A stretch of 64,000 nucleotides of DNA from Pseudohongiella sp. (lineage in GTDB: Bacteria > Pseudomonadota > Gammaproteobacteria > Pseudomonadales > Pseudohongiellaceae): contig JAUSCD010000029.1 in the NCBI GenBank assembly GCA_030651695.1, positions 186,001-250,000 on the forward strand, given 5' to 3'. The position numbers were made by a program, and so were the translations under genes. Positions 10,569 through 20,019 of the stretch are shown here, in pieces (within the stretch, counting starts at the first letter, position 1; each line of letters begins with the position of its first letter). The notes below the pieces were generated by a model. The model was not told the DNA's origin and ran no database searches. It saw nothing but the letters and a program-made list of their open reading frames with translations.

Positions 10569-11569
10569 AGATTTTGCCGCTGCCCTGTCATGAAATATGT
10601 ATGGACTGCGCAACCGGCAAGGCCGGGAAATTCATCCAGCACATACGCAACCGGAATAGCTTCGCACCACTGACTAAATGCCGACTTACTGGTAAATGCG
10701 TTCATAAATGCCATTTCATCAAAATTTTTTCCCAGTTTTGCCAGTAACCCGCCGCTAAGCAGGAATCCGCCGCGGCTGCCTTTGGTCAGCGCAATATCCC
10801 CACAGATAGCGCCCATCCAGCGACTGAAAAGCTGCAGCGTCTGGTGCGCTAACCTGTTGCTGTCCGCCATTGCCACAATGTCTGCTGTTGCGGGCGCTTC
10901 AGCCGGCGATAGACGGTTACCTGCCATGCAACTCACTGCACAGAATATATTTGCAATCCCCGGGCCAGAAATCAGGTGTTCAACGGTAACTCGTGGATAC
11001 CAACGCCATAGTTGCTGTAACAACTCGAGATCAGTCTCATCCAGTGGAGAAAACGCGATATGGCCGGGCTCCGCGCTGATCACTTCTCCGCCTGCAGTCA
11101 GACTGGCAGCGCCAAAACCGGTTCCGGGACCGGCAATAGTGCGCAGGGCGTGAGGCCACGAGGAAATTCCGGGCGCTGATGATGCCAGCGTTGCGGGCTT
11201 GTTAATCCAGCGTAGTTTCAGCCTGTTGGGGTCGAGAAGACACCAGGCTTGTGCTTCAAAGTCATTTAATACCATGATGGGCATGCCCAGAGACTGACTT
11301 AATTCTGCCTGACTGAACTGCCAATCATTATTTGTGAAGCGGATTAAATCACCACGCACTGCAGCGGCCACAGCCATACAAAAAAAGCCCGGTAACGGTG
11401 CGCCGGAATTCGCAATAAAGGCCAGATATTGCCTGATTGCATCAATGGGACGCTCAAAATCCGCGCAGCGCATTGCAGTGACGCACTCTAACGGTGCGCC
11501 GTTTTCGGTGCTCAGAGCAAATCGCACATTTGTGCCGCCGATATCGGCAAGCAGTATGCTTGAAGTCAT
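10565..11569 (-). CDS. glk: Glucokinase (E. coli Glk family)
   Basis: The 334-residue protein phosphorylates free glucose with ATP. The N-terminal phosphate-binding signature LADIGGTNVRFAL is at residues 7-19. AEPGHIAF and EHLISGPGI, which carries the Glk-family Glu-His pair, follow in the middle. The C-terminal part contains KGSRGGFLLSGG. No ROK-type CXCGXXGCXE zinc motif is seen, so it belongs to the non-ROK Glk family. It is the fifth gene of the cluster, 38 bases after eda and overlapping malQ by 4 bases. It would feed glucose released by MalQ and GlgX into Zwf. Confidence 0.93.
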   Translation of the reverse strand: MTSSILLADIGGTNVRFALSTENGAPLECVTAMRCADFERPIDAIRQYLAFIANSGAPLPGFFCMAVAAAVRGDLIRFTNNDWQFSQAELSQSLGMPIMVLNDFEAQAWCLLDPNRLKLRWINKPATLASSAPGISSWPHALRTIAGPGTGFGAASLTAGGEVISAEPGHIAFSPLDETDLELLQQLWRWYPRVTVEHLISGPGIANIFCAVSCMAGNRLSPAEAPATADIVAMADSNRLAHQTLQLFSRWMGAICGDIALTKGSRGGFLLSGGLLAKLGKNFDEMAFMNAFTSKSAFSQWCEAIPVAYVLDEFPGLAGCAVHTYFMTGQRQNL

Positions 11570-11607
11570 GCTTCCCCATCCTTATTGTTCTTGTGCTGTT
11601 CTTGCAA

Positions 11608-12243
11608 TCAGCCGGTCGGTGCCAGTTCGGCAAGGCACTGACGTACGGATTGCGTCAATTCTGACCATCGGCCTTTTTTAATTTTCTCTTCCTCAATCAT
11701 CCATGAACCACCCACACAACTGACGTTTCCGAGATCAAAATAGGAGCGTGCGTTGTTGGTGTTGACGCCCCCGGTCGGGCAAAAACTGATCCCGGCAAAT
11801 GGCGACTCAAAGGCTTTCAATAATTTCACACCACCACTGGCTTCTGCCGGGAAAAACTTGAAGAGACGGTGGCCAAGCTCCATTCCCCCCATGATTTCTG
11901 ATGCGGTGCTTACGCCAGGCAGAAAATTCAGGCCCAGTTGTTGTGCACATTCAGAAAGCGACCGGGTCAATCCCGGACTGACCGCAAAGTCCACTCCGGC
12001 TTCTGCCACATTTTCCATATCCCTGGTACTGATGACTGTGCCCGCCGCCACAGTCAGGTCAGGTAAAGTCTGTTTGACTGCTTTAATTGCGGCCAATGCG
12101 GCGGGTGTTCTTAGGGTGATTTCCACCGCGCTCATACCACCGGCCTGCAATGCCCTGCACAGCGCAACGGCCTCCTCTTCCGAGTTGACGATCAGCACTG
12201 GCAGCACACGTGCCAACAATAATTGTTCTTTAAGGAACGTCAT
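11608..12243 (-). CDS. eda: KDPG/KHG aldolase
   Basis: The 211-residue class I aldolase splits 2-keto-3-deoxy-6-phosphogluconate into pyruvate and glyceraldehyde 3-phosphate. VEITLRTPAALAAI holds the catalytic Glu, and FKFFPAEASGG holds the Schiff-base Lys. CPTGGVN binds phosphate near the C-terminal end. The frame extends to a GTG at 12261, but the ATG at 12243 is preferred because GGAG lies 6 bases before it. It starts 42 bases after edd in the same direction, the usual edd-eda pairing of the Entner-Doudoroff pathway. Confidence 0.95.
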   Translation of the reverse strand: MTFLKEQLLLARVLPVLIVNSEEEAVALCRALQAGGMSAVEITLRTPAALAAIKAVKQTLPDLTVAAGTVISTRDMENVAEAGVDFAVSPGLTRSLSECAQQLGLNFLPGVSTASEIMGGMELGHRLFKFFPAEASGGVKLLKAFESPFAGISFCPTGGVNTNNARSYFDLGNVSCVGGSWMIEEEKIKKGRWSELTQSVRQCLAELAPTG

Positions 12244-12285
12244 GAATTTCTCCACCGACACTGTTTTGGCAAGTACAAGCTTGCA

Positions 12286-14103
12286 TCAAAAAACCGAAGC
12301 ACCGCGGTTAGCAGCCCCAACACTGTTACGGAACACCGCAAACAGCTCACGACCAAGACTTCCGGCAAGCAGCCGGTCTCGGTCAGATAACTGTGCGGGT
12401 GGTCGTGCAGCCAACTCTTCATCACTTAAATTTACAGAGAGCTCACCATTTACCATATCCATGGTGATCACATCACCGGAACGCAGACGTGCAATAGCGC
12501 CGTTGTCCAGTGCTTCCGGACATAAATGAATTGCCGCCGGCACTTTGCCGGAGGCGCCAGACATGCGCCCATCAGTGACTAGTGCCACGTTGTATCCCTG
12601 ATCCATCAGCGAACCAAGACAGGGTGTCAACTGATGAAGCTCTGGCATGCCATTGGCTTTGGGGCCTTGAAAACGTATGACCGCAATAAAGTCTTTTGCC
12701 AACTCACCCCGGTCAAATGCCTGCTGCAGTTGCTCCTGTGAATCAAACACCTCGCAGGCTGCAGTAATCTGCCTCAACTCCGGTTTTACCGATGATGTTT
12801 TTACGATACTTTCCCCAAGATTGCCGTGAAGTACGCGTAGTCCGCCTTCGCTGGCGAAAGCGTGTGAGACCGGTCGCAGAACATCGGGTAACAGTGAGTC
12901 TGGTTCTGTTTCATTCCATTCCAGTGTCCCATCCGATGCCAGCATCGGTTCTTTTTGATACGCCTCCATGCCCTCCCCCATTAACGTAACCACATCCTCA
13001 TTCAACAGTCCCGACAGGCGCAGTTCTTTCACCAGAAATGCCATACCGCCTGCTTGCTGAAATGCGTTCACATCGGCTTCGCCATTGGGATAAATACGAG
13101 CCAGCAAAGGCACCACGGCGGATAACTGATCAAGATCATCCCAGCGCATTTCTATGCCGGCTGATTTGGCGATTGCCAATAAATGCAGTGTATGGTTTGT
13201 AGACCCGCCCGTAGCGAGCAACGCCACGGCAGCATTGACCAGTGACGCCTCTGTGACCATGGCAGCGAGTGGACGCAGCCCTGATTTTTCGTCACAGGCC
13301 AGCAGCACACGTCGCACAGTTTCTTGTGTCAATGCCAGCCGCAACGGGTCATCGGGATTTACAAATGAAGCTCCAGGCAACTGAATTCCAAGCATCTCTA
13401 CCATGACCTGATTGCTGTTGGCTGTGCCATAGAAATTACAGGTGCCATGGCTATGATATGAAGCTGATTCAACAGCCAGCAATGCAGATCTGTCTACCAG
13501 ACCTTGTGCATATTGTTGACGTACAGTTGCCTTCTGCTTGTTAGGGATGCCTGACGCCATCGGGCCGGCAGGAATAAAGCCGGTTGGAAGGTGACCGAAT
13601 TTTAATGCGCCAATCAACATTCCGGGAACGATTTTGTCGCATACTCCGAGACACAAAACTCCGTCAAATGTGTTGTGAGAAAGGCTCACTGCAGTTGCCA
13701 TTGCTATCACATCGCGGCTGAACAAACTCAACTCCATTCCCGGCTGACCCTGTGTCACACCATCACACATGGCCGGCACACCACCAGCTACCTGAGCGCT
13801 GCAGTGATGTGACAATGCTATCTTCTTTATGATGTCGGGATACGACTGCAAAGGCTGGTGAGCAGACAGCATATCGTTGAACGAAGTGACAATTCCCAGA
13901 TTGGCTGATGCCATGCCTGCCAGCACTGATTTCTCATGTGCTGAGCAGGCAGCATAACTGTGCGCAAGATTGCCACATGAAAGTGTTTTACGTGGTGGTA
14001 TTTGCCCGCGAGTCAGAATCATCTGATCAAGATAGTCCTGACGCGACTGCATACTGCGCTGGCGAATAGCAGCGGTGACCGATTCGATCGTGCCGTTAAT
14101 CAT
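12286..14103 (-). CDS. edd: 6-phosphogluconate dehydratase
   Basis: The 605-residue IlvD/Edd-family iron-sulfur dehydratase converts 6-phosphogluconate to KDPG. Cluster and active-site segments include VPAMCDGVTQGQPGMELS, LCLGVCDKIVPGML and HGTCNFYGTANSNQ. Near the C-terminus is TDGRMSGASGKVPAAIH. Length is the same as the E. coli enzyme (603). AGGAGG is found 10 bases before the ATG. Two further codons, MI, could shift the start slightly, but the N-terminus aligns well with family members. Confidence 0.96.
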   Translation of the reverse strand: MINGTIESVTAAIRQRSMQSRQDYLDQMILTRGQIPPRKTLSCGNLAHSYAACSAHEKSVLAGMASANLGIVTSFNDMLSAHQPLQSYPDIIKKIALSHHCSAQVAGGVPAMCDGVTQGQPGMELSLFSRDVIAMATAVSLSHNTFDGVLCLGVCDKIVPGMLIGALKFGHLPTGFIPAGPMASGIPNKQKATVRQQYAQGLVDRSALLAVESASYHSHGTCNFYGTANSNQVMVEMLGIQLPGASFVNPDDPLRLALTQETVRRVLLACDEKSGLRPLAAMVTEASLVNAAVALLATGGSTNHTLHLLAIAKSAGIEMRWDDLDQLSAVVPLLARIYPNGEADVNAFQQAGGMAFLVKELRLSGLLNEDVVTLMGEGMEAYQKEPMLASDGTLEWNETEPDSLLPDVLRPVSHAFASEGGLRVLHGNLGESIVKTSSVKPELRQITAACEVFDSQEQLQQAFDRGELAKDFIAVIRFQGPKANGMPELHQLTPCLGSLMDQGYNVALVTDGRMSGASGKVPAAIHLCPEALDNGAIARLRSGDVITMDMVNGELSVNLSDEELAARPPAQLSDRDRLLAGSLGRELFAVFRNSVGAANRGASVF

Positions 14104-14148
14104 AATGCACTGCCTCCTGCAGGAAAATTTTGCACCCCAAAAATATTT

Positions 14149-14847
14149 TCAGGGTGAATAATAAATTTCGGTATCTGCCAGTGCTGACTCCAGCACGGCT
14201 TTCACCGGCATTTTTGCAATAGGTCCGGGTTCCAGTGCTTTTAATAATGTCTGTTTTTTTGACATGCCTTGTATGTGCAGAATACGACACCGGGCATTTA
14301 ATAAAGTTCTGAGCGTCAATGTCATGCGGGTATAGGGCATTCCTGTCACCCGAATGCCACAACAGATCGCGGTGTCGTCAACATCAAGTGCTTGTGCCAA
14401 TCCCTCAGCATCGGGGAAAAGCGATGCAGTATGACCATCAGTGCCCATTCCGAGTAATACAATATCCAAAGGCAGAATGCTGTTCTCCAAAAGATGATTG
14501 ACTTTTTTCTGCGCAACAAATGCATCCGCTTCATTTATTTTCATGGTCACCAGACGCGATGTTGATGCATAGTTTTTAAGCAGGTTGCGCCGCACCATTG
14601 CGGCATTTGAGTCTGGATGGTTTTCATCTACCCATCGCTCGTCGACCAGACTGATGACGACTTGCGCCCAAGGTAGATCTATCAGAGACAGCGCGTTAAA
14701 TAACGGGCCCGGGGTACTTCCACCTGAAACCGCCAGAGACGCATGCCCCTGCTGCTGAATGGCACATTCAAGTCGTGAGGCTATTGTCATGCTGAGTTCA
14801 TCAACAAGCGCCTGTGGCGTAGCAAACTCTCTGTTGATCAAAGCCAT
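14149..14847 (-). CDS. pgl: 6-phosphogluconolactonase
   Basis: The 232-residue protein hydrolyses 6-phosphogluconolactone made by Zwf. The family signatures ASLAVSGGSTPGPLF near residue 37 and GMGTDGHTASLFPD in the middle are present. The frame is open further upstream to 14886, but the ATG at 14847 starts the conserved N-terminus (MALINREF), follows the zwf stop by 7 bases and has AGGA upstream. The pgl-edd gap is 45 bases. It belongs to the short DevB-type family, not the YbhE beta-propeller type. Confidence 0.94.
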   Translation of the reverse strand: MALINREFATPQALVDELSMTIASRLECAIQQQGHASLAVSGGSTPGPLFNALSLIDLPWAQVVISLVDERWVDENHPDSNAAMVRRNLLKNYASTSRLVTMKINEADAFVAQKKVNHLLENSILPLDIVLLGMGTDGHTASLFPDAEGLAQALDVDDTAICCGIRVTGMPYTRMTLTLRTLLNARCRILHIQGMSKKQTLLKALEPGPIAKMPVKAVLESALADTEIYYSP

Positions 14848-14854
14848 GATAATG

Positions 14855-16309
14855 TTAGTCCTGCCACTGACGGCCGTCGCGAGCAACCAGCGCTACACTA
14901 TCTGCCGGCCCCATTGAACCAGCCATGTATGGATTCGCTTTCAGTTTTGTGGTGTTCCAGCCCTCGCGTATATCGTCGATCCAGATCCATGCCTCCTCTA
15001 CCAGATCCGCACGCATAAACAGTGTGGAGTTGCCACGCATGACATCAAACAACAGCCGCTCGTAGGCATCGGGAACATGCCGCTCTGTAAACGCATCTGA
15101 AAGCGACAGATCAAGTGAAACTGTTTCCAGCGGGAAGTTTTCGTCCAGCCCTGGCACTTTATTCAGCAGATGCAGACGAATGCCTTCTTCAGGCTGCAAC
15201 TGAATAACCAGCCGGTTCCCCGGGTTCTGGCCCGTCTGCTCCTGGAAAATAGCATGGGGCAATTCTTTAAACTGCACCACAATTTCGCAGTATCGTCTTT
15301 GCATGCGCTTCCCTGTGCGCAGGTAAAACGGGACACCTGCCCAGCGCCAGTTGTTTATGTGGGCTTTGATGGCAACAAAGGTTTCGGTATTCGAACGCGG
15401 GTTGGCACCCTGCTCTGCTGTATAAGCAGGGACCGACTGGCCCTCTATGGAGCCTGTATTGTATTGACCGCGCACTGTATTGTCGGCGACCGCGCGTCCC
15501 TTGATCGGTGCCAGACTGCGCAACACTTTCAGTTTCTCATCATGAACCGCTCGCGGGTCGAGTGATGCAGGAGGTTCCATAGCCAACAAACACAGCAGTT
15601 GCAGCAGATGGTTCTGCACCATGTCACGCAGCGCACCAGCTTCGTCATAAAATGACCAGCGTCCTTCTGCTCCGATAGATTCAGCCGCGGTTATCTGTAC
15701 ATGGTCTATATAGGTATTGTTCCAGAGGGGTTCGAACAAGGCGTTGGCAAAACGCAGCGTTAACAGATTCTGAACGGTTTCTTTACCCAGATAGTGGTCG
15801 ATCCGGTAAACCTGCTGCTCTTTGAAAATGGCCATCAGACTGTCATTGATCTGAAGAAAACTCTCGCGGTCGTGCCCTAACGGCTTTTCGATTACAAGTC
15901 GCATATTTTCGCGGGCCAGCCCCACTGCCCAGAGAGACTGGCACACGGTCGCAAAAATTGTCGGCGGCGTTGCCAGGTAGGTGATCAGGTCGCGGCTTTT
16001 ATCGGTGAACACTTCACGACTGAGCACACCCAGTTCAGCTTCACTGGTGGCATCAAGACTGTAGCTGTTCAGACGTGCAGAGAACCGCTGCCATGCAGCG
16101 TTGTCCAAGGCGCCGTTTTTGAGATACTTGGCCAGCATCTCACGCACCTTTGCGCGAAACTGATCTACGTTATGTTGGGATCGCGATATACAAACGATTC
16201 TCAGGCAGGAAGGCAGGCAGCCAGCCAGATCCAGATGGTACAAAGCCGGATAGAGCTTGCGGTAGGCCAGATCACCGTCTCCGCCAATAATCAACATATC
16301 ACAAATCAT
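14855..16309 (-). CDS. zwf: Glucose-6-phosphate 1-dehydrogenase
   Basis: The 484-residue enzyme oxidises glucose 6-phosphate with NAD(P). The substrate motif RIDHYLGKE lies near residue 175, and EKPLGHD and VRGQYNTG are also typical. The N-terminal dinucleotide loop reads GGDGDLAYRKLYPALY. The usual pattern is GAxGDLAxRKL, so the first loop position is divergent and a Tyr precedes Arg-Lys. GGAG is 6 bases before the ATG. It is the first gene of the 11-gene carbohydrate run. The promoter must lie between 16310 and 16416. Confidence 0.96.
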   Translation of the reverse strand: MICDMLIIGGDGDLAYRKLYPALYHLDLAGCLPSCLRIVCISRSQHNVDQFRAKVREMLAKYLKNGALDNAAWQRFSARLNSYSLDATSEAELGVLSREVFTDKSRDLITYLATPPTIFATVCQSLWAVGLARENMRLVIEKPLGHDRESFLQINDSLMAIFKEQQVYRIDHYLGKETVQNLLTLRFANALFEPLWNNTYIDHVQITAAESIGAEGRWSFYDEAGALRDMVQNHLLQLLCLLAMEPPASLDPRAVHDEKLKVLRSLAPIKGRAVADNTVRGQYNTGSIEGQSVPAYTAEQGANPRSNTETFVAIKAHINNWRWAGVPFYLRTGKRMQRRYCEIVVQFKELPHAIFQEQTGQNPGNRLVIQLQPEEGIRLHLLNKVPGLDENFPLETVSLDLSLSDAFTERHVPDAYERLLFDVMRGNSTLFMRADLVEEAWIWIDDIREGWNTTKLKANPYMAGSMGPADSVALVARDGRQWQD

Positions 16310-16416
16310 TGTTGTCTCCGGTCTTCATCTGCCAGTCGGTGTTCTCAGCCACATAAGGCCTGAGCGGTGAACTCATAGCCTCATTACCAGGGTACACAAG
16401 CAAGTCGCGGGCCAAG

Positions 16417-16962
16417 CTACCAGTCCAGATCGTCCGGAATGGGGAAATCTTTGTAAGCTTCGTCCAGTTCTGAACTGCCCTGCTTTATCAGAGCATCAAA
16501 CAAAATCACGTCGGGCAATCTCTCTTTGATCCTTTCGGCTGTCTCGCGGCTGACGAGCACAGCACGTTTTCCGTTTGCGCAAATCAGTAATTGTCCCGCC
16601 GCCAGCAGATTCTGCTGGGTTTCAGTGACAAACAGATAACGGATTTTCCCGGAGTTGGCGTCTTTAAAGTTGAAGCGTATTTCACCGGCAGCAGGCACTG
16701 TGTGCAGCTGCAGAATCTGTCGTACCTGTACCTTCATCTCTTTGAGGCGCTCGGCCTGCAGGCGTTGTTCGTTTAATAGCCTGTCCTGCTCTGTCTTCTG
16801 CGCCCGGGCCTGCTCCGCTTTCTGTTTAAGTTCGGCCTGGGCTGTCATCTGGCCTTTTGGCTGGTGTTTTTGTTCCTTACGTTTTTCCTGCTGAAGCTGT
16901 TTGACCTTTCTGGCATCAACCAGACCTGCACTCAGCAGCTGATCAGCTAATGATTTACCCAT
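16417..16962 (-). CDS. DUF2058 (YaiL-like) protein
   Basis: The 181-residue protein starts MGKSLADQLLSAGLVD, the characteristic opening of DUF2058/YaiL proteins of Gammaproteobacteria. Residues 20-75 are very rich in Lys, Gln and Glu and are predicted to form a charged helix or coiled coil. A more structured C-terminal domain ends in the acidic FPIPDDLDW. E. coli YaiL has been described as nucleoprotein-like, but its precise function is not established. AGGAA precedes the ATG. It lies downstream-to-upstream between zwf and a divergent MFS gene, with no clear functional link to either. Confidence 0.85.
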   Translation of the reverse strand: MGKSLADQLLSAGLVDARKVKQLQQEKRKEQKHQPKGQMTAQAELKQKAEQARAQKTEQDRLLNEQRLQAERLKEMKVQVRQILQLHTVPAAGEIRFNFKDANSGKIRYLFVTETQQNLLAAGQLLICANGKRAVLVSRETAERIKERLPDVILFDALIKQGSSELDEAYKDFPIPDDLDW

Positions 16963-17076
16963 AACATTTTTCCTGGAAACTGTCTTTGGTTCGGTTTTCT
17001 GGCTTCATAGACTAGCTTATAACGGGTTGCTAATCATCTGATTCACCGCCTTGCGTCAATAAAGTGCGGTGCTAGA

Positions 17077-18633
17077 ATGCCCGCAGAGTTCTCTTGTACC
17101 TTGCCACAGCCGGAGCTGTTGTCAGATATGTCCTCAGATCATCAGCCCCAGCAACCGGAACTATCTGCGGACCACGCCTCTGAGGCGTCTGAACTTTTGC
17201 CGGTAAGCCGCGCCCTGTCCCGAACAACCTGGTTACGACGCACGCTCAACCTGTCTCAAAAAGAGGCGGTCGCGTCTGCAACCATGACAGCCACAGGTGA
17301 CAATTTTTTTAACGCTTTTGCAATTTTTCTGCAGGCCAGCGCCCTGCAAATGGGCTGTCTGACAGCTATCCCGCAGCTCTTTGGTGCATTATTCCAGATT
17401 CTGTCAGCCTGGCTGGGGGACTATTTACCCCGCAAACCCATGGTTGTGGTAGCGGCTGCATTTCAGACTGCGGTGGTAGCCTGTCTGGCAGCGCTCGCCA
17501 TTATCCGCCCGGCCAATAGTGTCTGGTGGTTGATATTTCTGGCGATATTCTATTTTTCATGCATCAATTTCATACAGCCACAATGGCGAGCCTGGATGGG
17601 TAGCATTGTTCCTCAGCGTCGTCGTGGTGCTTTTTTTGCCTCACGTACACGCCTGACTATGATGGCCTCGTTGCTGATCTTCACCGGTGGCGGCGCGCTA
17701 TTAACAGCCAGTGAGCGTGCCGGTTACGTCTGGCTTGGGTTCGCCGCGCTGTTCAGTATTGCTGCTGTGGGTCGTCTGTTCTCCAGCCGCCTGATGCACC
17801 AGATGCATGATCCTGATCCTCGTCCCCACCCTGAAAGACGTCGGGGGTTTCTGCCAAGCATGCGACAATTACTGGCGTCTCTGCATGACAAAACTTTTCG
17901 CGATTACAGTTTTTTTGTGGCAGGCATGCAGGGTGTGGTTGCCATTTCCGCACCTTTTTTTGCCGTATACATGTTGCGGGATTTACAGTTCAGTTATTTT
18001 GAGTACAGTCTTAACGCCATCGCATCGATTGTGACGCAATTTCTTACTCTGAGTTTCTGGGGGCGCTTTACGGATCGTTTTGGTAACCGTATTGTAATGC
18101 AGTTCTGTTGCCTCACCATTCCTGTGATCCCGGTGTTGTGGATGATCTCGCCAGACTTCTACTACCTGCTGATGGTGCAGGTTGTCTCTGGGTTGGTCTG
18201 GAGCGGCTTCAGTCTCAGTACGGCGAACTATCTTTACGATATCCGGCCTCATCGCAGTGATTTTGCAGTTTATGCGGCGGTACAGTCATCACTTAGCGCG
18301 ATTGCGATATTTGCCGGCGCCATGCTCGGCGGATTGATTGCCGCCGGTGCCCCGCTGCTGTTCGAAGCGTTCGGGTTTCTGGACAGCTGGATGAATAGTC
18401 CGTTATTTGTCGTATTTTTTGTCACGGCTATTCTGCGTACTGTGGTGGCGTTGTGGTTTCTACCCCGGGCCAACGAACCGCTGGCCCGTCGCAGGCCGAA
18501 GGTGCTGCAGTTGATTCTGCGTGTATCAAGATTTAATGCCATCACCGGGGTGTCGCTGGATTGGTTGAGCGTGACCCGGAAATCATCACGTAAGAAAAAT
18601 AACCCTGAACAAGACCACGATCCGGAGAGTTAA
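17077..18633 (+). CDS. Major facilitator superfamily transporter
   Basis: The 518-residue polytopic protein has about 12 hydrophobic segments. A soluble N-terminal stretch of about 65 residues precedes the first. The loop after segment 2 (WLGDYLPRKPMVV) resembles the MFS motif A, and GRFTDRFGNRIVM repeats it in the second half. Substrate cannot be deduced. Start is uncertain: a TAGAAT -10-like hexamer overlaps the ATG at 17077, and another ATG at 17128 (MSSDHQPQ) has GGAG 12 bases upstream, so the shorter form is quite possible. The stop is 1 base before the M28 peptidase gene, which suggests an operon, perhaps for uptake of peptidase products. Confidence 0.85.
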   Translation: MPAEFSCTLPQPELLSDMSSDHQPQQPELSADHASEASELLPVSRALSRTTWLRRTLNLSQKEAVASATMTATGDNFFNAFAIFLQASALQMGCLTAIPQLFGALFQILSAWLGDYLPRKPMVVVAAAFQTAVVACLAALAIIRPANSVWWLIFLAIFYFSCINFIQPQWRAWMGSIVPQRRRGAFFASRTRLTMMASLLIFTGGGALLTASERAGYVWLGFAALFSIAAVGRLFSSRLMHQMHDPDPRPHPERRRGFLPSMRQLLASLHDKTFRDYSFFVAGMQGVVAISAPFFAVYMLRDLQFSYFEYSLNAIASIVTQFLTLSFWGRFTDRFGNRIVMQFCCLTIPVIPVLWMISPDFYYLLMVQVVSGLVWSGFSLSTANYLYDIRPHRSDFAVYAAVQSSLSAIAIFAGAMLGGLIAAGAPLLFEAFGFLDSWMNSPLFVVFFVTAILRTVVALWFLPRANEPLARRRPKVLQLILRVSRFNAITGVSLDWLSVTRKSSRKKNNPEQDHDPES

Positions 18634-18634
18634 C

Positions 18635-20008
18635 ATGTCAGGTATTGCCAACGTTGTACAACGAGCACATATTTCAGCAGTCCTCTTGCCCTTGATCAGT
18701 TTACCTCTGGGGCTGTTGTCAGCAGTTTCACTGGCCGATGAGATGGATCTGCACGAGATAGCGGTAGCACCTTCCGCGCAACGACTGGCGGCCGATATCA
18801 CAACGCTGGCCGGATTTGGCACACGTCACACTTTGTCGGAGACTGAATCTGATACTCGCGGTATCGGTGCGGCACGCCGCTGGATCAAAGCGGAATTCGA
18901 TCGTATTTCGGCTGATTGTGGCGGCTGCCTTGAAGTGTTTTATGTCAGCGATGTTGTGTCTGGCACTGCGAGGATTCCGGAACCGGTAGAAGTTGTAAAT
19001 GTAGTGGCTATTCAGCGCGGGACCCGGGACCGCAACAGGTTTGTGGTAATGAGCGGCGATATCGATTCGCGTATAAGCAATATCATGAACTCAACTGACG
19101 ACGCGCCCGGTGCCAACGACAACGCATCAGGTATGGCCGGTGTAATAGAAACAGCGCGCGTACTGACCCGGTACCAATTTGACGGATCAATCATTTATAC
19201 CGGTTTGTCTGGTGAAGAACAGGGTTTGAACGGTGGTGCAATTCTTGCGAAGTATGCTCATGATCAGGGCTGGCATGTTCAGCTGGTTATCAACAACGAC
19301 ATGATTGGCAATATCCGCGGCATTAATGGTGTGATAGACAACACCACTGCGCGCGTTTTCTCGGAAGGCACACGGTTTGTGGAAACGCCTGAAGAAGCTG
19401 GCCAGCGTCGTTCGCAAGGTGGCGAGATCGACTCTGCATCGCGGAACGCTGCGCGTTATATCGATCTAATGGCAGATCTGTATATTCCCAATCTTGATGT
19501 GATGATGGTCTATCGCCTGGATCGATTTGGTCGCGGCGGCCACCACCGTCCGTTTAACGAGGCTGGTTTTCCTGCTGTACGTATCATGGAAACCAACGAG
19601 AATTACAACTGGCAACATCAGGACATCCGTGTTGAAAACGGCGTTGCCTATGGTGATGTGCTGGAACACGTGGATTTTGACTATGCTGCTAAATTGACTG
19701 CGTTAAACGCTGTGACGCTGGCATCGATGGCATGGGCACCTGCCCCGCCGGAAAATGTGAGCATCAGCGGACAAGTCAGCCCCAGTACCACTCTGAAATG
19801 GGAAAAGGTGCCTGGTGCCACATCATACCGGGTGCACTGGAGACTGACCACAGATGCTCAGTGGACTCATTCAAGGCTGGTGGGTGATGTAGATGAATTC
19901 ACTTTGCAGAATGTCGTTATCGACAACTACTTTTTTGGTGTTTCCAGTGTGTCGGAACGAGGCATACAAAGCCCGGTGGTATTTCCGGGCCCTGTAGGCG
20001 CGTTCTGA
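18635..20008 (+). CDS. Exported M28-family metallopeptidase with C-terminal fibronectin-like domain
   Basis: The 457-residue protein begins with a signal-peptide-like segment (hydrophobic residues 14-34, ending near SLADEMD). The M28 core shows PGANDNASGMAG (bridging Asp), SGEEQGLNGG (catalytic and metal Glu), NNDMIGN (Asp) and NWQHQDIR (His). The first metal motif reads SGDIDSR where most M28 aminopeptidases have a His in HxDS, so this ligand is apparently replaced by Asp. A short fibronectin-III-like module follows at about residue 370 (VPGATSYRVHWR). It would act in the periplasm or outside the cell. It is immediately downstream of the MFS gene and convergent with another exported peptidase. 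Confidence 0.86.
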   Translation: MSGIANVVQRAHISAVLLPLISLPLGLLSAVSLADEMDLHEIAVAPSAQRLAADITTLAGFGTRHTLSETESDTRGIGAARRWIKAEFDRISADCGGCLEVFYVSDVVSGTARIPEPVEVVNVVAIQRGTRDRNRFVVMSGDIDSRISNIMNSTDDAPGANDNASGMAGVIETARVLTRYQFDGSIIYTGLSGEEQGLNGGAILAKYAHDQGWHVQLVINNDMIGNIRGINGVIDNTTARVFSEGTRFVETPEEAGQRRSQGGEIDSASRNAARYIDLMADLYIPNLDVMMVYRLDRFGRGGHHRPFNEAGFPAVRIMETNENYNWQHQDIRVENGVAYGDVLEHVDFDYAAKLTALNAVTLASMAWAPAPPENVSISGQVSPSTTLKWEKVPGATSYRVHWRLTTDAQWTHSRLVGDVDEFTLQNVVIDNYFFGVSSVSERGIQSPVVFPGPVGAF

Positions 20009-20019
20009 GATGCTTGTTA

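Noticed and set aside
11753-12529. 258-residue plus-strand frame opposite eda and edd
   Set aside because: It spans two well-supported genes on the other strand and is rich in Ser, Pro and Arg, typical of antisense frames.
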